Of a DNA stretch of 64,000 nucleotides, positions 6,898-20,061 are shown piece after piece (within the stretch, counting starts at the first letter, position 1; each line of letters starts with the position of its first letter). The stretch comes from Oscillospiraceae bacterium. GTDB lineage: Bacteria; Bacillota; Clostridia; Oscillospirales; SIG627. The translations under genes and the position numbers were made by a program. The notes under the pieces are model-generated. The model saw nothing but the letters and a program-made list of their open reading frames with translations, did not search any database and was not told where the DNA came from. The stretch spans positions 1 through 64,000 of the forward strand of contig SVQQ01000004.1 of assembly GCA_015065265.1 (NCBI GenBank), written 5' to 3'.

Positions 6898-8793
6898 TTA
6901 TCGTCTGAAGAGATTTTTGTACTGTAAAACTCTATATTCGTTTATAAGGTCATACTCCTCCCCTTGTGCCTCTGAAACACGTCTTATTTTCCTGTCTGTC
7001 ACGGTGTTATATCCGTAGAAGTTTATGGCGGGGATTTTTTCACTTAAAGCGTCAAGATATGAAAAGTAGGGAGTCAGTCCTATTCCCGCTTTTTTAAGCA
7101 TTAAAACGGGAAGGAAATTGAGACTTGTAAGTTCAACTTCTTCTTCGGGAGTATCGTAGTTTGTCCATATGAAGAAGGGCACTTTATGTTTTTCCATTGT
7201 GCCTTCAAAGGTTGTTGACCTATCCCCCATTACATACGTATAAAAATCACGATTGAGGCTTGGGAAGTGGTCACCGAAAAAGACAATCATCGTTTTTTCG
7301 TCGTAATTTTCAAAATAGGAAATGAGATTTTTAAGTGCGTCGTCACTTTTGTTCATAAGGGTGAGATACTGATTTGCACTTAATACGTCGATGCCCGAGA
7401 CGGTCACCTCCGAGGGAAAATTGCCATATTCGTAGCCACCGTGGTTTTGCATAGTTATGCAAAAGTTGAATATTTTTTCGTTTTCCTTTTTATTCTCAAA
7501 TCTTTTAATTATGTCGGAGAAAAGGGTTTCGTCACTTACGAGACCGCGGATTTTTTTATCTTTTGAAAGTTCTTCTTCAAAGTATATTTCGTCAAAACCG
7601 AAAATCTCATATATTACGTCTCTTTTCCACCCTGTCGCACGATAGGGGTGCATAGAAATCGTTGTGTATCCGTTTTCGTTCATTATATCAACAATGGAGT
7701 CTGCGCTCTTCTTTATGTACTGCTGATAAGCCACAGAGCCATAGGGTAAAAAGGCTTGTGTGTTACCTGTCAAGAATTCCCATTCTGAAACTGCGGTATT
7801 GCCACCGTAAACCGAGGAAAGAGCGTAACCTTTCGTGATATCTTCATCAAGGGAATGGTAATATTCCAGCGGGTCTTCCGATGTATTGAAGTCACCTAAA
7901 ATGGACAAGTCTGAAAAGGCTTCTGACATAATAACGATAACGTGTGGGGTGTCTTCCTTACTTTCGGTTCCTGTGTAGGCGGACAAAATTTCCTCTGCCC
8001 TCTCGTCGCTGTAACCTTCGGGGACTTTTACACGACTGTCACGGGCTTCTATTAAGAAGTTATAGGTAAGTCCGTTGTATTTCGTTCCGTCAAAAGCCCA
8101 GAGTTGCATATAGTTGGTACTGTTATTCATACACCAGGAAACAGTAAAGAGGGACAGTCCAAGGAAGATGGCTCCTGCAAGTCTTGGAAGTTGACTTTTC
8201 TTTGATTTGTGTGTGAATTTGGTAATAGACACAACGAAAATAAAGAGCAAGAAAAGTAATATTGAATAATTGACTTTTGAGGTGAATTCTATTTTATACT
8301 GACCTACCACCGAGGCTGCGGTGCGAAGCGAATAGAAGTCGCTTATCTTGATTTCACTGCCTCTGAAACTTATTACCATATACTCTATAAAAGCGAAGAT
8401 AAAGAGTGCGGTATTTGATACTATGAGTGCCCATTTTATGCGGTTAAAGATAAGAAGTAAGAGATAAGTTAACGCCACGTTCAAGGCGACGTTTCCAAGT
8501 AGTGTTACGTCGTTTAAGAGTCTTGGGTCGGCACCTACTAAAATCTGCATTAAAACTGTAAAAGCAAAAGAAGATAGGGTTGCCAATATAAAGGCGGTAA
8601 CGGGGTTTTCTCTCAGTTCAAGTCTTACGAAGGAAAAGAATATAAACAAAAGCGAGATTATAGAAAATCCCTGTCTTGAAAAAGGTAAAAGAGAACATTC
8701 ACAAAGTATTACGAAAAAATATACTAAAACAAAGGTTATATAAAAGGTCTTTGTGGGTTTAAGATTTATTTTTATAAAAGGTTTTCTTTCCAT
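6898..8793 (-). CDS. LtaS-like sulfatase-fold phosphoglycerol transferase
   Basis: 631 residues from the chosen ATG, which has AAAGGAGGG seven bases upstream; the open frame continues upstream for 102 codons, but that part overlaps the promoter region and has no ribosome site. Several membrane helices (about residues 15-220) precede an extracellular sulfatase/alkaline-phosphatase-fold domain. Active-site landmarks are HVIVIMSEAFSDL (metal-ligand Glu291), the catalytic-threonine motif GGNTAVSEWEFLTG (Thr333) and GDHFPS (Asp508, His509). LtaS-type enzymes transfer phosphoglycerol from phosphatidylglycerol to polymerise lipoteichoic acid or decorate other envelope polymers. It is monocistronic and divergent from argG. 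The exact product cannot be told from sequence. Confidence 0.85.
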   Translation of the reverse strand: MERKPFIKINLKPTKTFYITFVLVYFFVILCECSLLPFSRQGFSIISLLFIFFSFVRLELRENPVTAFILATLSSFAFTVLMQILVGADPRLLNDVTLLGNVALNVALTYLLLLIFNRIKWALIVSNTALFIFAFIEYMVISFRGSEIKISDFYSLRTAASVVGQYKIEFTSKVNYSILLFLLFIFVVSITKFTHKSKKSQLPRLAGAIFLGLSLFTVSWCMNNSTNYMQLWAFDGTKYNGLTYNFLIEARDSRVKVPEGYSDERAEEILSAYTGTESKEDTPHVIVIMSEAFSDLSILGDFNTSEDPLEYYHSLDEDITKGYALSSVYGGNTAVSEWEFLTGNTQAFLPYGSVAYQQYIKKSADSIVDIMNENGYTTISMHPYRATGWKRDVIYEIFGFDEIYFEEELSKDKKIRGLVSDETLFSDIIKRFENKKENEKIFNFCITMQNHGGYEYGNFPSEVTVSGIDVLSANQYLTLMNKSDDALKNLISYFENYDEKTMIVFFGDHFPSLNRDFYTYVMGDRSTTFEGTMEKHKVPFFIWTNYDTPEEEVELTSLNFLPVLMLKKAGIGLTPYFSYLDALSEKIPAINFYGYNTVTDRKIRRVSEAQGEEYDLINEYRVLQYKNLFRR

Positions 8794-8824
8794 ACCTTTT
8801 CCCTCCTTTTTAAAATTCTGAATT

Positions 8825-8853
8825 ATTTTATCATAAAATAATGAATAATTCAA
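8825..8853 (-). promoter_or_regulatory. Promoter of the LtaS-like gene
   Basis: TTGAAT, 17-bp spacer, TAAAAT on the minus strand, about 25 nt before the ribosome site. Confidence 0.55.
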
Positions 8854-8967
8854 CACAAAGCACAATTTTACAACGGTTTTTTGCCCCTTTGTTGAATTTG
8901 ACCGATTTTGTTCAAAGTTTATACACAACATTATGCAATAATACAAAGAGAATTTTCTATTTACATA

Positions 8968-8996
8968 TTGACAAGTTTTATAAACTGTTGTATAAT
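8968..8996 (+). promoter_or_regulatory. Consensus sigma-A promoter of argGH
   Basis: TTGACA, 17-bp spacer, TATAAT: a perfect match. An AATGAATAAATAC stretch between the start of transcription and the ribosome site resembles half of an ArgR box (TGAAT-rich), a weak hint of arginine control. Confidence 0.8.
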
Positions 8997-9034
8997 TATG
9001 CAAAGAAAATGAATAAATACAAGAGGTGCTTAAC

Positions 9035-10264
9035 ATGGACAAGACAAAAATCAAAAAGGTAGTTCTGGCGTATTCAGGCGGACTTGACACTTCAATCATT
9101 ATTCCGTGGTTGAAAGAAAACTACAATAATCCCGAAGTAATTGCAGTATCGGGAAACGTAGGACAGGCAAGTGAACTTGAAGGTCTTGAAGAAAAGGCTA
9201 TAAAGACCGGTGCTTCAAAATTATACGTAGAGGACCTTACAAAAGAATTTCTTGAAGATTACGTATTCCCTTGCGTTCAGGCAGGGGCAAAATATGAAGA
9301 TTATCTTCTTGGTACTGCTTTCGCACGTCCCCCTATTGCAAAGAGAGTTGCAGAAATTGCTATTGCAGAGGGCGCTGATGCAATCTGTCACGGATGTACA
9401 GGTAAGGGTAACGACCAGGTAAGATTTGAAATGGCAATCAAGGCTTTTGCTCCCGATATGCCTATTATCGCTCCTTGGAGAGAGTGGGATATCAAATCCC
9501 GTGAAGAAGAAATCGATTATGCAGAAGCGCATAACGTTCCTCTTAAGATAAGCCGTGAGACTAACTATTCAAAGGACAAGAACATCTGGCATCTTTCACA
9601 TGAAGGACTTGACCTTGAAGACCCTGCAAACGAACCTCTTTATAATAAAGAAGGATTTCTTGAAATGGGCGTTTCACCCGAAATGGCTCCCGACAAGCCT
9701 ACCTACGTAACAATTCACTTTGAACAGGGTGTTCCTACTGCTATTGACGGTGTTAAGATGGGTTCTGTTGAAATCGTTACAAAACTTAACGAACTTGGCG
9801 GTGCAAACGGTATCGGACTTCTCGATATTGTTGAAAACAGACTTGTTGGTATGAAATGTCGCGGTGTATATGAAACTCCAGGTGGAGCAATTCTCTACAA
9901 GGCTCACGAAGTACTTGAAACAATTACTCTTGACAAGGAAACTGCACACTACAAGTCACTTGTAGCGCAGAAACTTGGCGAAATGGTTTACAACGCTCAG
10001 TGGTTTACACCTTTGACAGAGGCAATTCTCGCTTTCGTTAAGACAACTCAGAAGACTGTAACAGGTGACGTTACACTAAAACTTTACAAGGGTAATATGA
10101 TAAATGCAGGTGTTACATCACCCTATTCACTTTACGACCCTGAAATTGCAACCTTCGACGAAGACAACGTTTATGACCAGGCGGAAAGTGCCGGATTTAT
10201 CAACCTTTACGGACTTCCTGTTAAGGTTTACGCTAAGATGAAGGCTAAAAACAACTTAAAATAA
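9035..10264 (+). CDS. argG: Argininosuccinate synthase
   Basis: 409 residues, normal length. Catalyses ATP-dependent condensation of citrulline and aspartate, the penultimate step of arginine synthesis. The N-terminal PP-loop '[18 protein letters not shown]' and the '[15 protein letters not shown]' citrulline/aspartate-binding segment are intact. The ATG follows GAGGTG by six bases; an in-frame GTG nine bases earlier is inside the ribosome site and was rejected. argH follows after nine bases, forming a two-gene operon. The earlier arginine genes are not nearby, so citrulline may also come from other routes. Confidence 0.97.
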   Translation: MDKTKIKKVVLAYSGGLDTSIIIPWLKENYNNPEVIAVSGNVGQASELEGLEEKAIKTGASKLYVEDLTKEFLEDYVFPCVQAGAKYEDYLLGTAFARPPIAKRVAEIAIAEGADAICHGCTGKGNDQVRFEMAIKAFAPDMPIIAPWREWDIKSREEEIDYAEAHNVPLKISRETNYSKDKNIWHLSHEGLDLEDPANEPLYNKEGFLEMGVSPEMAPDKPTYVTIHFEQGVPTAIDGVKMGSVEIVTKLNELGGANGIGLLDIVENRLVGMKCRGVYETPGGAILYKAHEVLETITLDKETAHYKSLVAQKLGEMVYNAQWFTPLTEAILAFVKTTQKTVTGDVTLKLYKGNMINAGVTSPYSLYDPEIATFDEDNVYDQAESAGFINLYGLPVKVYAKMKAKNNLK

Positions 10265-10273
10265 GAGGTTAAA

Positions 10274-11647
10274 ATGGAAAAACTTTGGGCGGGAAGATTT
10301 ACAAAGGAACTTGACAAGATTGCCTTTGGCTTTAATTCTTCCATTGACGTAGATTCAAGAATGTACCGTCAGGACATTACAGGTTCAATGGTACACGCCG
10401 AAATGCTCTCAAAACAAGGGATTATCTCCCCTGTTGAACTTAAAGAAATTCTTGATGGGCTTAGTAGTATTCTTGAAGATATTGAGTCGGGAAAACTTGA
10501 AATTTCAAGTGATGCAGAGGACATTCACTCCTTTGTTGAAACCGAACTTACCTCCCGCATAGGAAACTCGGGAAAGAAGTTACATACTGCACGTAGCAGA
10601 AACGACCAAGTGGCTGTTGATTTAAGGCTCTATCTTCGTGATGAGGCCGAGAAAGTTATAAGCCTCATTGACGCTCTTCTTTTGGCAATTTGCTCTCAGG
10701 CAGAGCGTAACCGCGATACTATAATGCCAGGTTACACTCACCTGCAAAGAGCACAGCCTATTTCCTTTGCACATCACATTCTTGCTTATGCAATGATGCT
10801 GACAAGGGACAAGGACAGAATCAAAGATGCAGTAAAGAGAATGAACGTGTCCCCTCTTGGAAGTTGCGCTTTGTCGGGAACTACCTACAACACTGACAGA
10901 GAATACACTGCCAAAAACCTTGGATTTGACGACTACTGCAAAAACAGTATTGACGGTGTATCCGACCGTGATTTCTGTGTTGAACTTCTCTCTGCCCTCT
11001 CTATAATTATGACTCATCTGTCACGTCTTTCAGAGGAAATAATACTTTGGTCAAGTTGGGAATTTAAGTTTGTGGAACTTGACGATTCATATACTACGGG
11101 TTCAAGTATTATGCCACAAAAGAAAAATCCCGATATGGCGGAACTTGTAAGAGGTAAGACGGGAAGAGTTTACGGAAACCTTATGTCAACTCTTACTATG
11201 CTTAAAGGTATTCCCCTTGCTTACAACAAGGATATGCAAGAAGATAAGGAGTCGATTTTCGACAGTTTTGACACAGTTAAGGTTTGTCTTCAGGTTACTG
11301 CCCCTATGATTGAGACAATGACTGTATTAAAGGAAAACACTCTTGCGGCGGCAAAGAGAGGATTCATCAATGCTACCGACCTTGCAGACTATCTTACAAA
11401 AAAAGGTATGCCTTTCCGCGAGGCTTACAAACTAACGGGACAGATTGTACGTCACTGTATAGAAAATTCTCTCGTTCTTGACAATATGGAACTTGATGAA
11501 TACAAGAAGTTTTCCAATATGTTTGAGGAAGACTTGTATGAAGAAATTGAACTTGCCACTTGTGTAAAGAAGAGAATTTCACAAGGCGGAACGGGTCCTG
11601 AATCGGTAGACAATCAAATTAAATTCATAAAAGAGAATTTGAAGTAA
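10274..11647 (+). CDS. argH: Argininosuccinate lyase
   Basis: 457 residues. Cleaves argininosuccinate to arginine and fumarate, the last step of the pathway. The fumarase/aspartase superfamily signature 'GSSIMPQKKNPDMAELVRGK' is present, as are the N-terminal 'WAGRFTKELD' and the 'GYTHLQRAQPISFAHH' segment with the general acid/base region. The length is normal and no frameshifts were seen. Translated from AGAGG shortly after the argG stop and closed by a strong hairpin terminator. Confidence 0.97.
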   Translation: MEKLWAGRFTKELDKIAFGFNSSIDVDSRMYRQDITGSMVHAEMLSKQGIISPVELKEILDGLSSILEDIESGKLEISSDAEDIHSFVETELTSRIGNSGKKLHTARSRNDQVAVDLRLYLRDEAEKVISLIDALLLAICSQAERNRDTIMPGYTHLQRAQPISFAHHILAYAMMLTRDKDRIKDAVKRMNVSPLGSCALSGTTYNTDREYTAKNLGFDDYCKNSIDGVSDRDFCVELLSALSIIMTHLSRLSEEIILWSSWEFKFVELDDSYTTGSSIMPQKKNPDMAELVRGKTGRVYGNLMSTLTMLKGIPLAYNKDMQEDKESIFDSFDTVKVCLQVTAPMIETMTVLKENTLAAAKRGFINATDLADYLTKKGMPFREAYKLTGQIVRHCIENSLVLDNMELDEYKKFSNMFEEDLYEEIELATCVKKRISQGGTGPESVDNQIKFIKENLK

Positions 11648-11653
11648 TAAAAA

Positions 11654-11683
11654 ATTCTGCACTTAAAAGTGCAGAATTTTTTT
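11654..11683. terminator. Bidirectional terminator between argH and the carboxypeptidase gene
   Basis: ATTCTGCACTT-AA-AAGTGCAGAAT with a T-tract on one side and an A-tract on the other serves the converging transcripts on both strands. It overlaps the stop region of the minus-strand gene. Confidence 0.85.
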
Positions 11684-13064
11684 ATCTCATATTTTGTTTT
11701 ATATTTCGTCTTGCGCGATTCATTTTGCGCATTCTTTCCGCCCTTTGACGTTCAAGGCGTCTTTTTTTGCGTATGTAATAGATAAGTGAAAGCACTGTTA
11801 CTGCAAAAAGTAAAAGCGAAAGTGTTAAATTTATAACTCCTCTGACTGTGTCGAGGGCAAAGAAGTTTGCAATAACTCCTGTGACAAATGCAAAGTAGTC
11901 ACGTTTAATATTAGCCTGTGTTACAAGGGGGACACTTCCCACAAGTTCGCCCTCGTAATAGACGTTATAAGAGCCGAACTCGGCACCCTTGGTGACAGGG
12001 GCTATAAACTCATCTTGGGTGATGGTATAGTCAAAAGTGATGTTATTTTCATCGTAGTCGTCGGGAAGAAGAACTGTAATTTCACTTTTAGTTGTGAGAA
12101 GTACGTGGTCGGTATCCTTTCCGTAAAGGACACTCATATCTGCAACGGGTTTGTCCTTTGAAACGAGAGTTGAGTAACTGTAACTTTCGGAAGTATAGTC
12201 AATTAAGGTTCTCGCGTCGTTAAAATAGTGGTAGTCGAAGCCTTCACTCTTACCGCCTACGATTATAACTATATTGGTAAGTCCGTCGTTATCGTAGACT
12301 GTGGCAAGGGTATATCCCGCCTCTTGTGTCATACCTACGTTCATACCAGACGTTCCGCTTTTATAGTGGCGAAGCCAGTGGGTTGGATTAAGAAGCAGAT
12401 TTGAGTTTGTAAATGTTCGCTCTTTTGAAAGGTTAGTTTGGGGCATTTTATAGGTCAGAGTTGAAGAGAGTTTCATAAACTCTTGATTTTTATTTGCCCA
12501 ATTGCAAATTTTTACAAGGTCCGTAATTGTAGAATACATATAGGGAGAATGGAAGCCTGTGGGATTTGCAAAAACCGTATTTACTGCGCCAAGGCTTTCG
12601 GCTTTTTTATTCATCAAGTCAACAAACTTATCAACTGAGCCTGAAATATGTTCGGCAAGGACAAGGGCTGCGTCGTTTGCACCGCCGATTACCACTGCGG
12701 CTATAAGGTCGTAAAATGACACCTTCTCCCCTACTTCAAGGTTTATGTCGTTTCCCTTTAGCGTTTCAAGAGCAGAGGCAGTTACCTCAATTTCAGTACC
12801 CGAATTCTTATTCTTTTCATAGTATTCAAGGGCAAGGGTGGCGGTCATAATCTTAACCAGAGACGCGGGGTAAATTATGGTATTAGCATTTTTCTCAAAG
12901 AGCATCTCCCCTGACTCGACGTTATAGACTCCCGCAAAGTCTGCAGAGATGGTCACCTCTTCCGTGTCACTTTCTTCTGTAGCAAAGGCGGTGAAAGAAA
13001 GTGCGGAGAATAAAAGGGAGAAAATCAAGACAAAAGAAAGTGTGTTTTTTATAAATCCTGTCAT
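11682..13064 (-). CDS. D-alanyl-D-alanine carboxypeptidase (DacF/PBP5 type) with variant SxN motif
   Basis: 460 residues: signal peptide (about 1-29), S11 peptidase domain, a beta-rich C-terminal domain, one C-terminal transmembrane helix (about 400-425) and a very basic tail (RKKRRLERQRAERMRKM). It trims terminal D-Ala from peptidoglycan stem peptides. The nucleophile motif SLVK (Ser68-Lys71) is present and the third motif is KSG (235-237). At the second motif, where SxN is expected, the sequence is G128-A-N130 in 'IGGANDAALVLAEH', so the usual serine is missing. The start overlaps the ribF stop by four bases, so it is probably transcribed from the ribF promoter. A second, canonical paralogue lies at 20062-21264. 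Confidence 0.85.
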   Translation of the reverse strand: MTGFIKNTLSFVLIFSLLFSALSFTAFATEESDTEEVTISADFAGVYNVESGEMLFEKNANTIIYPASLVKIMTATLALEYYEKNKNSGTEIEVTASALETLKGNDINLEVGEKVSFYDLIAAVVIGGANDAALVLAEHISGSVDKFVDLMNKKAESLGAVNTVFANPTGFHSPYMYSTITDLVKICNWANKNQEFMKLSSTLTYKMPQTNLSKERTFTNSNLLLNPTHWLRHYKSGTSGMNVGMTQEAGYTLATVYDNDGLTNIVIIVGGKSEGFDYHYFNDARTLIDYTSESYSYSTLVSKDKPVADMSVLYGKDTDHVLLTTKSEITVLLPDDYDENNITFDYTITQDEFIAPVTKGAEFGSYNVYYEGELVGSVPLVTQANIKRDYFAFVTGVIANFFALDTVRGVINLTLSLLLFAVTVLSLIYYIRKKRRLERQRAERMRKMNRARRNIKQNMR

Positions 13065-13987
13065 ATTTCACCTTTCAAAAAATAACTTTTACAATTTGAA
13101 ATATCTTTTTCTATCTGTTTTTTAAGTTCTTCAACCGTGGGGAATTTAATTTCGTCACGGCTCTTTTTCATAAACTCAATTCTTACCTTTTTCTCATAAA
13201 GGTCGCCGTCGAAGTCGATAATATGGGCTTCCACCGAAGGTGTTTTGTCGGTGCTATTTACCGTTGGTCTAACTCCTACGTTTATAACTGCAAAGTACTC
13301 TTTTTTCTCCTCGGGGATAACACAACGCCCGAAATATACTCCAAAGGGTATTACAAGTCTTGAAGAGTTAATTTTTTCGTTAATTGTGGGGAAACCGAGT
13401 TTTCTGCCCAGGGCTTTTCCGTGGACTACCTTTGAAGATAGAAAATATGGGTGTCCCATAAGTTCTGATGCTTCTTCCATATTCCCATTACTGAGAGCCT
13501 GTCTTACTGCACTTGAAGATGCGGTTTTCCCATTTACCATAACTTCGTCAATAACTGTGAGTTTTACGCCGAAGGCTTCAAGAAGGTTTCTCAAAACCGA
13601 AACGTCGCCTGTGTTATTTTTTCCGAACTTATAGTTAAATCCGCAAACGATTTCCTTTGCCAAAAGTCTATCTACGAGTACTGTCTTGACAAACTCTTCG
13701 GGGGTCAGGTATCTGACTTCACCAAAATCTTGAAAAATGAGGTTTTCAACGCCCATTTCCTCGAAAAGTTCTGCTTTTTCGGTATTTGTATTGATGTACT
13801 TCACCTTACCATCTCCGAAAAGTTCACAAAGAGGGTGTTTTGAGAAGGTGTAGACGACACTTTCAAGGTCTTTATTTTCCACAAGTGTTTTTATTAGTTT
13901 TTCATGTCCCAAATGTACGCCGTCAAAGTTACCCAGAGCAACTATTGTAGGTTTTTTAAAAGACGGGGTTTCAAAAAATATTTGCAT
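13061..13987 (-). CDS. ribF: Bifunctional riboflavin kinase / FAD synthetase
   Basis: 308 residues, the usual length. The N-terminal nucleotidyltransferase domain has ALGNFDGVHLGHEKL (the HxGH site) and the C-terminal flavokinase domain has 'GRKLGFPTIN' and 'PFGVYFGRCV'. It converts riboflavin to FMN and then FAD in the cytoplasm. The downstream carboxypeptidase gene overlaps its end by four bases. The riboflavin S-component gene at 6183 probably feeds it, though the two are not in one operon. Confidence 0.93.
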   Translation of the reverse strand: MQIFFETPSFKKPTIVALGNFDGVHLGHEKLIKTLVENKDLESVVYTFSKHPLCELFGDGKVKYINTNTEKAELFEEMGVENLIFQDFGEVRYLTPEEFVKTVLVDRLLAKEIVCGFNYKFGKNNTGDVSVLRNLLEAFGVKLTVIDEVMVNGKTASSSAVRQALSNGNMEEASELMGHPYFLSSKVVHGKALGRKLGFPTINEKINSSRLVIPFGVYFGRCVIPEEKKEYFAVINVGVRPTVNSTDKTPSVEAHIIDFDGDLYEKKVRIEFMKKSRDEIKFPTVEELKKQIEKDISNCKSYFLKGEI

Positions 13988-14018
13988 ATAAACTGTTCTT
14001 TCGATTTATATTTTTTAT

Positions 14019-14047
14019 AGTATAACACAGAGTAAAATCTTTTTCAA
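14019..14047 (-). promoter_or_regulatory. Promoter of ribF and the carboxypeptidase gene
   Basis: TTGAAA, 17-bp spacer, TATACT on the minus strand. It lies back-to-back with the ligA promoter. Confidence 0.65.
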
Positions 14048-14076
14048 GTAAAAGGAAAAAAGGAATGTTATTTTAT

Positions 14077-14105
14077 TTGACATTAACCCTCATATGAAGT
14101 ATAAT
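14077..14105 (+). promoter_or_regulatory. Consensus sigma-A promoter of ligA
   Basis: TTGACA, 17-bp spacer, TATAAT, giving a short leader with the GAGGTG ribosome site. Confidence 0.8.
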
Positions 14106-14107
14106 AA

Positions 14108-16120
<2,013 letters not shown>

Positions 16121-16153
16121 ATGTTAATTAAATGTGAACATTGTAAAAAACAC

Positions 16154-16181
16154 TTGATTTTTATTCCATATTGTGTAAAAT
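16154..16181 (+). promoter_or_regulatory. Promoter of groESL
   Basis: TTGATT, 16-bp spacer, TAAAAT. Transcription would begin just before the CIRCE element. Confidence 0.65.
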
Positions 16182-16192
16182 AATAACTGTGG

Positions 16193-16219
16193 TTAGCACT
16201 CTAATCATAAGAGTGCTAA
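16193..16219 (+). promoter_or_regulatory. CIRCE operator (HrcA binding site)
   Basis: TTAGCACTC-N9-GAGTGCTAA, a perfect match to the CIRCE consensus including the nine-base spacer, placed at the predicted transcription start of groES. It implies heat-shock control by HrcA, whose gene is not in the window. Confidence 0.97.
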
Positions 16220-16244
16220 ACTTTTTAAAAATTAAAATAATTAA

Positions 16245-16553
<309 letters not shown>

Positions 16554-16566
16554 TAATCGGAGGTAA

Positions 16567-18195
<1,629 letters not shown>

Positions 18196-18276
18196 AAAGA
18201 AGATGTAAAAAAAGTCCAGACCGTCAAAAACAAAAAATTAAGTCTGAAACATTTTTTCCTATCTCCTAAAAAATCA

Positions 18277-18319
18277 GGGGCTGTAAAAAACTCGATAGAG
18301 TTTTTTACAGCCCCTTTTT
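18277..18319 (+). terminator. Terminator of groESL
   Basis: A 17-bp stem, GGGGCTGTAAAAAACTC and its complement around GATA, followed by five T residues. The reverse side (GATTTTTT) could also end the converging pseudouridine-synthase transcript. Confidence 0.85.
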
Positions 18320-18324
18320 GTTTG

Positions 18325-18912
18325 TTATTTCGCCCAGTCGGGAAGTGATTCAAAGGTAACGGTTTCATTTTTATAAGGGAAGGTGATTTTTGAAGAATAG
18401 AGGAAGGGGGCGGAAAATTCGTCTTTTGCGCCATACTTCTTATCGCCGAGAAGTGCAAACTTGCGACTTGCAAACTGCACTCTTATCTGGTGGCTTCGTC
18501 CTGTATAGAGACGAATTCTCACAAGGGAATTCTCCCCTTTTATCAGAGTCCAATATTCAAGTTTTGCACTCTTTACACCTTTGCGCAGACGGTCCACTAC
18601 GTAGACTTTATTCTTTTTTGAGTCTTTAAAAAGTAGGTCTTCAAAAAATCCGTGCTCGTCGGGAGTACCGTGAACTTTTGCTACGTACTCCTTTATCATT
18701 TTTGAGTTCTGAATAAGGTGGGACAGTTTGGCGGCGCTTTCTTTATTTCCTGCATACACCATTACTCCGCCGACGTTTTTGTCAAGGCGGTGGACTGTGT
18801 AAAAGGGTGTGCCGTATTTTTCTTCAAGAAGTCTTGGCAGGTCCTTTTCCGAGTCCATTCCCACTTCTTTTATTACTGCGGTGATATTATCGTCGTGAAA
18901 CAGAATTTGCAT
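18325..18912 (-). CDS. RluA-family pseudouridine synthase
   Basis: 195 residues, at the short end for the family and without an N-terminal S4 domain. The catalytic-aspartate motif is 'YTVHRLDKNVGGVMVYAGN', and the RNA-binding 'GRSHQIRVQFASRKFALLGD' is intact. It isomerises uridine in rRNA or tRNA; the target cannot be told from sequence. It lies 50 bp downstream of the PfkB gene with a hairpin between, so it may share that transcript. Confidence 0.88.
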   Translation of the reverse strand: MQILFHDDNITAVIKEVGMDSEKDLPRLLEEKYGTPFYTVHRLDKNVGGVMVYAGNKESAAKLSHLIQNSKMIKEYVAKVHGTPDEHGFFEDLLFKDSKKNKVYVVDRLRKGVKSAKLEYWTLIKGENSLVRIRLYTGRSHQIRVQFASRKFALLGDKKYGAKDEFSAPFLYSSKITFPYKNETVTFESLPDWAK

Positions 18913-18930
18913 TTTTCTTCTCCAATAGAT

Positions 18931-18957
18931 AAGGTTGTTGCAAAAAGCAACAACCTT
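18931..18957. other. Strong intercistronic hairpin between the kinase and pseudouridine synthase genes
   Basis: AAGGTTGTTGC-AAAAA-GCAACAACCTT is a perfect 11-bp stem. On the minus strand, the direction of both flanking genes, it is not followed by a T-tract but runs directly into the next ribosome site, so it is not a standard terminator. It may stabilise or process the upstream message. Confidence 0.55.
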
Positions 18958-18962
18958 AATTT

Positions 18963-19976
18963 TTACTCTTCGGGGTAACCGATTTCACTTTCAAATTCCA
19001 TCATTTTATCAAACACGCGAAGTCCGTCGATAGAATTGATTTCCGTAAGACAGCATCCTGCGGCACTAAGGGAAACTCTAAGGGAATATTCGGGGTCGAA
19101 CTCACTGTAAAGTGAGTAGAGCATTCCTGCACAGTAGGCGTCACCCGCCCCTACCCTACCTTTTATCATATCTTGTGGCAAGTTCAATGAGGGTTGATAA
19201 TATATTCCGCTACCCTTTTGCGAATACCAGCCACCCTCTTTTGAATGGATACTGATAACTTCACGCACACCCATTTCAAACAGGGCGCTTATGACGGTTT
19301 TTATAGCGTTTTGGGATATGTTTCCCTCTTCGTCTCTCACGGGAATTCCTGTAATGAGTGAGGCTTCGACCTCGTTTATAATGAGGTAGTCGCAATATTT
19401 TAAAGAGGGGGTTATAACCTCAACGAAACGTGGGGTGTCTTCGTTTACTATGTCCATAGCGGTTTTGATGCCAAGTTCACTGACTTTTGCAAGAGTTTTT
19501 GCCATTACGGTTGTATATTCTGCGTCTTCGGCATCGAATTTGTCAAGGGAGAGGGTGTAACCTATATGGAATATATCAACGTTCAAATTTGAAAAATCAA
19601 TATCGTCAATGGAAAACTCGGCGTTTGCGCCGTTTGACTTTAAGAAGGTGCGTTCGGACTCTGTCATATCTGACATAACTTCTGTAAAAGAGGTACTCTT
19701 TTCACTTGAAGTGACAATTCCTTCCACGTCTACACCAAGTTCGGACAGGGCGGTTTTTATGTATTCACCGTTAGGGTCGTCTCCGACTCTTCCTATAACT
19801 GCGATATTTATAGAGGGGTCTATCTTGGCGAGGTCTGCGGCAGTATTACCTGCACAACCACCGATAGAAACCAACGTCTCTTTTATGTTTGAAAGTTCCC
19901 CTTCGGATAAACTGCTGTCTAAAAGGTTTATTTTATCAACAATCAGGTTACCTGCAAGGGCAATACCTTTATTCAT
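18963..19976 (-). CDS. PfkB-family carbohydrate or nucleoside kinase
   Basis: 337 residues from the ATG with AGAAAGGA upstream. The ribokinase fold shows 'SIGGCAGNTAADLAKI' near the N-terminus and the C-terminal catalytic 'GRVGAGDAYCAGMLYSLYSE', with the catalytic Asp in AGD. The substrate is unknown; fructose, adenosine and ribose kinases all share these motifs. It has its own promoter, located inside the 3' end of the upstream carboxypeptidase gene. An in-frame extension of 41 codons upstream was rejected because it overlaps that promoter. Confidence 0.85.
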   Translation of the reverse strand: MNKGIALAGNLIVDKINLLDSSLSEGELSNIKETLVSIGGCAGNTAADLAKIDPSINIAVIGRVGDDPNGEYIKTALSELGVDVEGIVTSSEKSTSFTEVMSDMTESERTFLKSNGANAEFSIDDIDFSNLNVDIFHIGYTLSLDKFDAEDAEYTTVMAKTLAKVSELGIKTAMDIVNEDTPRFVEVITPSLKYCDYLIINEVEASLITGIPVRDEEGNISQNAIKTVISALFEMGVREVISIHSKEGGWYSQKGSGIYYQPSLNLPQDMIKGRVGAGDAYCAGMLYSLYSEFDPEYSLRVSLSAAGCCLTEINSIDGLRVFDKMMEFESEIGYPEE

Positions 19977-20016
19977 AACAAATCCTTTCTTTTGAATTAA
20001 ATCAAAATCTAAGGAT

Positions 20017-20045
20017 AGTATATCATATTTTGACGCTTTTTGCAA
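20017..20045 (-). promoter_or_regulatory. Promoter of the PfkB kinase gene
   Basis: TTGCAA, 17-bp spacer, TATACT on the minus strand, just past the end of the carboxypeptidase gene. Confidence 0.6.
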
Positions 20046-20061
20046 GTGTTTTAAATTCTCA

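Noticed and set aside
8841-8853. ATGAATAATTCA as an ArgR box for argG
   Set aside because: The spacing between TGAAT and ATTCA is one base instead of four and the site coincides with the -35 region of the divergent LtaS-like gene.
8794-9099. 102-codon N-terminal extension of the LtaS-like protein
   Set aside because: It overlaps the divergent promoters and has no ribosome site; the internal ATG has AAAGGAGGG and begins the usual membrane domain.
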